Source: Aphidius gifuensis
Taxonomy: Eukaryota > Arthropoda > Insecta > Hymenoptera > Braconidae
Direction: 5' to 3'
Assembly: GCF_014905175.1 (NCBI RefSeq)
Contig: NC_057790.1
Location: forward strand, 9,920,001 to 9,984,000
Length of the DNA stretch: 64,000 nucleotides
In this document: one piece after another, positions 58,276 through 64,000 of the stretch
Position numbering within the stretch: position 1 is the stretch's first letter
Layout: every line of letters begins with the position of its first letter
The notes under the pieces: generated by a model
Told to the model about the DNA's origin: nothing
Seen by the model: only the letters and a program-made list of their open reading frames with translations
Database searches by the model: none
Translations under genes and position numbers: made by a program

Positions 58276-59583
58276 TATGAAATAAAAGACTTTTTAAAGC
58301 AAAAATTTGATAATGACAGCTGACGAAAAATATAAATACAACAACTCATATTCTAAAATTTTGACAATGATAATGCTATGGTGCCGGCTATGACACCAAT
58401 ACTATAAAGCGATATATTTTTTTTTTCAGTTATGCACATGCCTATTTCTTTTTTCTAACTCTCAAACTATACTATACTGTGTTTCATGTTGCGTTACCTA
58501 TGTTATATGTATACTGTGTTTCATATTGCGTTATCAATGCTATATGTATACTGTGTTCCATGTTGCGTTACCTATGCTACCGTTTCAGTTTCGGTTACAC
58601 TACTTCCGTCCCCAACTTCCGTCCCCGATTTTCGTGACGAATTTTTTTTCCACCTACTCTCCAAAAAGAAGTTTTACTTAAAAAAATCGGTGTTTTTAAT
58701 TTTTTATAAAAAATGTGTTTCATAGATCAAAATTTTTTCGAAGAGGCAATAGATTTTCGGAGTACGCATGTTTTAAGCCTAATACAAAGTCTATAACACC
58801 ATTTCATCACGAGTTATACCTTGCCTAAGAAATGAAAAAGGCACAAGCTATAACTCAAAATAAAGTAGTCACAGAGGTTTCATATTAGGTTTGAAATAAT
58901 TAGCTTATAAAATTCTATAACTTTTCTGAATAAATTTTTTTCGTACGATAAGTATTTTTCGTGAAAAAAAAAAAAAAAAATTTTTCTGAAGAAAATAAAA
59001 AAATGACTGGATAGATAATGCGTTTTTTATTAGTGGCGATATAAATTTTAGAGACGCTTCTTTTAGGCCAAATCCGAAGTCATTACGACAATTAGTTCGG
59101 AAGTTAGAAATGTTATATTTTTTGGGTAATCAATCCAATACTACGGCTGAGCCTTTTCGGCTCCTAGCTTTCGTAAATTTTTTTTTTTATAAGTTATGAA
59201 AATACATTCCAGGGTACATGAAACAAATGACAATTTATATATTGGCCGAGTGTCGTTTAATTCTTGGATTGCCATGATTATAATGTATATTAAGTAGAAT
59301 ATTTTTTCGTCATCTTTAATTGTTGCTGCTACGGTTCAGTAAGTAAGACTCTGGAGTTTCAACATCGAGATACCGTGTTCAAGTTCTGGGGATGTCAAGT
59401 ATTTGTAGTGTGAATTTTAGGTCAATAATTATCAAATAAATCATTAATTATATAAATAATTTAAAAAAATTGTTTTTAACAATTAAAAAGTATTTTTTTT
59501 TTTATTAAATTTTTTCCGTGATGTTATATCTAAATATATTATGATATATCTAAATAAATTATGATGTCTAAATATATTATAAT
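58276..59583. other. gene-free region with a short tandem repeat
   Basis: 58480-58580 holds three units of about 40 bp containing ACTGTGTTTCATGTTGCGTTA. 59330-59400 has a weak B-box-like word (GTTCAAGTTCTGG). 59520-59583 is an ATATCTAAATATATTATG minisatellite that resumes at 60085 and 61811. Confidence 0.45.
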
Positions 59584-60082
59584 CAGGCTCGGGAAGTTCG
59601 TCTGTTATTTCAGATCGCCGAAAATATCATGGCAACATGGTGAAATATAGTTAGAAAAAAAGACGATCTGACCCTCGTACATCGGAAAAATGGCCTTTGA
59701 AAAAAGGTCTTATTTTTTTTTGGCCTCTTAAAAAATGGCCTTTTAAAAAAAGCCTTATTTTTTGAGAGAAGAGAATTTCTTTGGGAGAGAGAATTTCATT
59801 GGGCCAAAAACATGAGACCTTTTTTAAAAGGCCAAAAAAATAAGATTTTTTTTACAAAGCCATTTTTAAGAGGCCATTTTTAAGAAGCCAAAAAAAATAA
59901 GGCCTTTTTTTGAAGGCCATTTTCAAGAGGCCAATAAAAATAAGGCCTTTTTCAAAAGGCCATTTTTAGAGGCCATTTTTCCAATGTACGAGGGTCAGAT
60001 CGTCTTTTTTTCTAACTATATTTCACCATGTCGCCATGGTATTTTCGACGATCTGAAATAACAGACGAACTTCCCGAGCCTG
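59584..60082. mobile_element. hAT-type foldback W (CAGGCTCGGGAAG termini)
   Basis: Ends CAGGCTCGGGAAGTTCGTC and inverse, flanked by ATTATAAT on both sides (8 of 8, although the site is low-complexity). Arms of about 115 bp include GACCCTCGTACAT. The interior is a run of AAAAATGGCC/GGCCATTTTT inverted words. Confidence 0.78.
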
Positions 60083-60249
60083 ATTATAATACATCTAAAT
60101 ATATTATGATATACCCGAGTGGAAAAATTTTCAGGATGCCCTATTTGACCTCAAACCCTGATCAGAAACGGATCAGGATTCCTTATTCAGGGAACCTGAC
60201 TCATTCCTGACCCGAACCTGGTCAGGACACCTTACGATTTCCTTAAGTC

Positions 60250-61080
60250 AGGTAACCTTATCCAATCCTGTTCAGGAAAAGAACAGGAAACCTTGACGTA
60301 TCCTGAATAAGGTTTCCTGAACAGATTCTGACCAGGATATTATCAGGAAAAATTTATCAAATAAATTAATTTTTTTTATTCAGTTTTCCTGTTCAGGAAA
60401 GGAACAGGAAACCTGAACGTATCCTGAATAAGGTTTCCTGAACAGATTCTGACCAGGATACTATCAGGAAAAATTTATCAAATAATTTAATTTTTTTATT
60501 CAGTTTTCCTGTTCAGGAAAGGATCAGGAAACCTGAACGTATCCTGAATGAGGTTTCCTGAACAGATTCTGACCAGGATACTATCAGGAAAAATTTATCA
60601 AATAATTTAATTTTTTTATTCAGTTTTCCTGTTCAGGAAAGGATCAGGAAACCTGAACGTATCCTGAATAAGGTTTCCTGAACAAATTCTGACCAGGATA
60701 CTATCAGGAAAAATTTATCAAATAAATTAATTTTTTTTATTCAGTTTTCCTGTTCAGGAAAGGAACAGGAAACCTGAACGTTACCTGAATAAGGTTTCCT
60801 GAACAGATTCTGACCAGGATACGATCAGGAAAAATTTATCAAATAAATTAATTTTTTTTATTCAGTTTTCCTGTTCAGGAAAGGAACAGGAAACCTGAAC
60901 GTATCCTGAGTAAGGTTTCCTGAACAGATTCTGACCAGGATATTATCAGGAAAAATTTATCAAATAATTTAATTTTTTTTATTCAGTTTTCCTGTTCAGG
61001 AAAGGATCAGGAAACCTGAACGTTACCTGAATAAGGTTTCCTGAACAGATTCTGACCAGGATATTATCAGGAAAAATATT
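60250..61080 (+). repeat. seven 120-bp tandem units inside family B
   Basis: Units start near 60268, 60388, 60508, 60628, 60749, 60869 and 60990 with CCTGTTCAGGAAAGGAACAGG or a close variant. Each contains CTGACCAGGATACTATCAGG and an AAATTTATCAAATAAATTAA tail. Units are more alike here than in the copy at 13190, implying recent homogenisation. Confidence 0.85.
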
Positions 61081-61260
61081 CATTATTATAATAAATATTT
61101 ATTTATTATTATAATTTTAATTCTAATACAAAATGACAAGGGACAATTTAACAAATTGTTATATTTTATTTTTACGTTAAATTAACGTCGCAAATTCTAA
61201 TTTAAGTTTTTTTTTAGCTGATGTAATTTATGAAAGCAAAAAATCACATCAGATCATCGA

Positions 61261-61333
61261 TAGACGGCATGGCCGCGCGTGTTAAGGTCCGTAGTTGTAA
61301 TCTGAAAGTTCCGAGTTCGCGTCCCGCTAGTGG
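61261..61333 (+). other. tRNA-like body inside family B, copy 3
   Basis: ATGGCCGCGCGTGTTAAGG and GAGTTCGCGTCCCGC as in copy 2. Conserved between copies over about 300 bp on both sides, so it moves with the element. Confidence 0.5.
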
Positions 61334-61810
61334 TTAGGTAATTTAAGTTATGTTAGGTATATAAAATCTTATCGTTCAATCTGTTTCATCAATAACATTG
61401 CTATAGTAAATTAGTTACAAAACATCAATTAATAAAAAACAATTTTTTTTTAAAAATTACTTGATCCGTTTCAGATCAGGAATCCTGTTCCATTCCTGAT
61501 CAGGTATCCTGGTCAGGTTTCCTGATCCGATTCTGATCAGAATCCTAAAAAAAAGCGTTACATTCTGATCCGTTCCTGAACAGGATTCCTGGTTATATTC
61601 TAGTCAGGAATCCTGATCTATTCCTGTTCAGGTATCCTGGCTCTAACCCTAAAATCTGGCCAGGTTTCCTGATCCGGTTCTGATCAGAATCCTAAAAAAG
61701 AGCGTTACATTCTGATCCGTTCCTGAACAGGATTCCTGATCCGGTTCTGATTTGAAATTAGGTTCCCTGATCCGGTTCTGATCAGAACCTTAACTAAATT
61801 TCCACTCGGG

Positions 61811-62816
61811 TATCTAAATAAATTATGATATCTAAATATATTATAATACATCTAAATAAATTATGATATATTTAAATACATCATGATCCTGTATAAAAAA
61901 AAGCATTGGTGTCATGGCGGCGCTTGATGAATTTCAAACTTGCCGCCTGAAATTTGAATTTGATTGGCTCTCATTTGAAATTTGATTGCCGCAATAATTT
62001 GTGCTCATTTTAATTGGGGTTTAGATTGATCACGTGCATGTCGTAAAAATTGATATAAGTGACGCTCATTGCATATACATATATATATGTATGTGTGTGT
62101 TCGGCAACGTCCGAACTCAGGCCCAAGCCCTTCAGGGATGCGGAACGTGACTTATCGTTCATTTTGGCTTCCATGACCGTCCGTTGTCATTTTTATTTAT
62201 TGACTAGTTTTGTATAGTTTTGCCAAGTTAAAAATAATGGACTTAGAAAAAAAAATTAAATTTCACAAAACAAAAAAACTGAGATATCTACATTATTTTA
62301 CCAGCAAAATTTTTTACTTAGCTGTAATTGTAGCCAAACAATCAATATCTACATTATTTTACTTAGCTAGATTTTTCACTTAGCTGTAATTGTAGCCACA
62401 CAATCATTATCTGGATTATTTTACTTAGCTAGATTTTTTACTTAGCTTCAATTATAGCCAAACAATCAATATCTACATTGTTTCCCTTAGCTAGATTTTT
62501 TACTTCAAAAAACTTAGTCCCTTATTTCGATTTTGGCAAAACTAGACGAAACGAGTCAAAAAAAAATAAAAATACGGATGGTCATAATGGCCATAATCTG
62601 CAATAAGCAGCCACGAGGGGCACCATGGGGTCCTCGGGCCTGAGTTCGGTATCAGCCCTAAAAAGTTAAAACTGAATCTACCTGAGAACAGTAGAATAGC
62701 ATAAACTGAGATAAGCCGTGACCCTCACCACTGGGTGCCAAGAATCTGAATTTACCGTTTCCCTTCGTAGAGCGTCTTTTCAATACTTTTCACCCACCTA
62801 CAAAATTACTTCTTTA
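61811..62816. other. repeats: minisatellite tail, repeat U, CTTAGCTA units
   Basis: 61811-61890 continues the ATATCTAAAT minisatellite. 62100-62250 and 62515-62720 are two pieces of a repeat also found at 28770-28990 (GACAAACGG/CCATGACCGTCCG). 62300-62510 has four units of about 60 bp with ACTTAGCTAGATTTTTTAC and CAATCAATATCTACAT. Confidence 0.5.
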
Positions 62817-63060
62817 TCTATATATATAATCTATATATATAAATGTGAAAATGAAAACCTTTGAGGCGTATGTTTTCAGCAACTATCCAACCGATCATTA
62901 TGATTTTTTCAAAAATTGAAGAGCTTAGCACGGAGATCGTTTTTAGCGTTTATTCGATTTCATAACTTAATGAACAACCGAGTTATTAATTATTATAAAT
63001 AATAGCCTGCTACGTGGCAGAGTCGACAAGCAGCGCTTCGGTAGTGGCTGCTTTACACTC
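62817..63060 (+). mobile_element. Helitron 5' end
   Basis: After an A, TCTATATATATAATCTATAT begins a segment with AAAACCTTTGAGGCGTATG and CAACTATCCAACCGATCATT, a pattern I associate with insect Helitron 5' ends. No CTRR end with hairpin was found before the window edge, so the right limit is arbitrary. Confidence 0.5.
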
Positions 63061-64000
63061 ATACAATCACAGAGTTGGAAAAAATGATTTATAGTCCCAA
63101 ATGATTTATCTATTTGCATTTAAACATAATCAAAAAATTGAAAAAAAATTAACAATAATATTTTCGAATCAACTAGCTTAGGAATCATCAGACCGATAGA
63201 TAAATAAAAGTGTAGGTAAAAATATAGTTACAAGCTTAAAAATTTTGGTAAATATTTGGCAAATATATAAATGTTTAAATGAAATGTGTTATCAATAGAA
63301 AATGTTTAATAAAATGAAAATGTTTACGTTCAAAATTTCTTTGTTGGATAACCTTGGTTTAGATTTTCTATTTATTCTGTCTTTAATGATAATGAAAATG
63401 GCAGCACGAAATTATTTAATAATCATCATCATACCTTATCAATCCATTCAAAAAATTAAAAAAGAAAATTTCATTTAAACAATTAAAGTTAAAAGTAAAT
63501 TCCATCGTCAAACAAAGTTTGGGCCCAATAGTATGTAATCCGTATTGTAAAAAAAAACAAACTGATAATTAAAAAATAGTAGTAGTAAAAATTTTTTTAA
63601 CGACAAGCATAAATGTGTATTCTTCCCCTATTCTTATGTGTTGAAGTTGTCGACTTTGACATCCATTATCTAAAAAAAAAAAACTAGCATGAAAATTAAA
63701 AAAAAATTCATCGAAAAAAATTCTGACTTTTATTTGCTGCCAAAAAATCGAAAATTGAATAACGGGAAATTTATTTAACTTTCAACCTCAAGTTTGGAAT
63801 AGGAATATTATTTGGAGCTAGCAAGTCTTTAATTTTTTTGAACAAATGATAACATCTCTAAAATTATAAAAATCATCTCGGACAAAGCCAGGTTAATGTG
63901 CTAGTTAGTTATACTTTAAAAAAATACGAAAAACCAGTTTTTTTTTCTCAAAAACTATGATTCTAAGGAAAATAATTTCATAGAAAAATATATAGTATTC
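63061..64000. other. gene-free AT-rich end of window
   Basis: 63600-63790 is similar to 9770-9940 (CTATTCTTATGTGTTGAAGTTGTCGACTTTGACA and following A-runs), so part is a dispersed repeat. Nothing else is supportable. Confidence 0.35.

Larger units (their letters stand above)
60114..61810 (+). mobile_element. family B element, complete copy 3
   Basis: CCCGAGTGGAAAAATTT at the left and AAATTTCCACTCGGG at the right, each beside TA. Order: palindrome-rich left end, seven 120-bp satellite units, unique middle with the tRNA-like body, and CTGATCAGAATCC-rich right end. It encodes nothing. The mixture of terminal inverted repeats, internal satellite and tRNA-like body is repeated in all three copies. 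Confidence 0.75.

Overview
The window is eukaryotic, strongly AT-rich and almost entirely made of repeats. It looks like an insect nuclear genome. The two real multi-exon genes are an insect-type tetraspanin matching Tsp2A and a large Ser/Thr-rich protein of the insect DUF4758 type. Small spliced introns, TA- and 8-bp-duplicating DNA transposons and Helitron termini fit. Hymenoptera (for example a parasitoid wasp) is my guess from composition and repeat style, not something proved here.

Layout. 1-4762: a possible gene end at the very edge, a 351-bp tandem duplication with decayed coding character, and a first copy of a CCTGATCAGG-rich element (family B). 4763-8489: a Harbinger-like inverted-repeat element holding a second element (family A) made of a CCGGCAT minisatellite that carries a broken piece of the PP2A scaffold subunit gene. 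8490-17780: several foldback elements, an exon-like remnant split by a MITE, and a second family B copy. 17781-22337: a 4.5-kb inverted-repeat element containing a 198-bp tandem array of hairpins. 22619-25169: more family A, including a second PP2A fragment, and AAT-rich sequence. 26454-30725: the Tsp2A gene on + (five coding exons, about 241 residues) with a GATA-site cluster upstream. 33761-46307: 3' exons of the DUF4758-type gene on -, whose introns are swollen by transposons nested up to four deep, most levels dated by target-site duplications. 47553-52711: a long palindrome, a possible LTR fragment, a hAT element splitting a coding-like region, and a TA-flanked element with a 96-codon frame. 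53500-57201: hairpin arrays and a 1.05-kb segmental duplication. 57372-60082: a broken small gene, a complete short Helitron and a hAT foldback. 60114-61810: the best full copy of family B, with seven 120-bp satellite units and a tRNA-like body. 61811-64000: further repeats and a Helitron 5' end.

The two functional genes are not an operon and I see no shared pathway. The biology worth attention is mostly in the mobile elements: capture and amplification of a phosphatase-subunit fragment, elements built from palindromes and satellites, and a clean record of the order in which elements inserted. No CRISPR array, rRNA gene or bacterial-type gene organisation is present.
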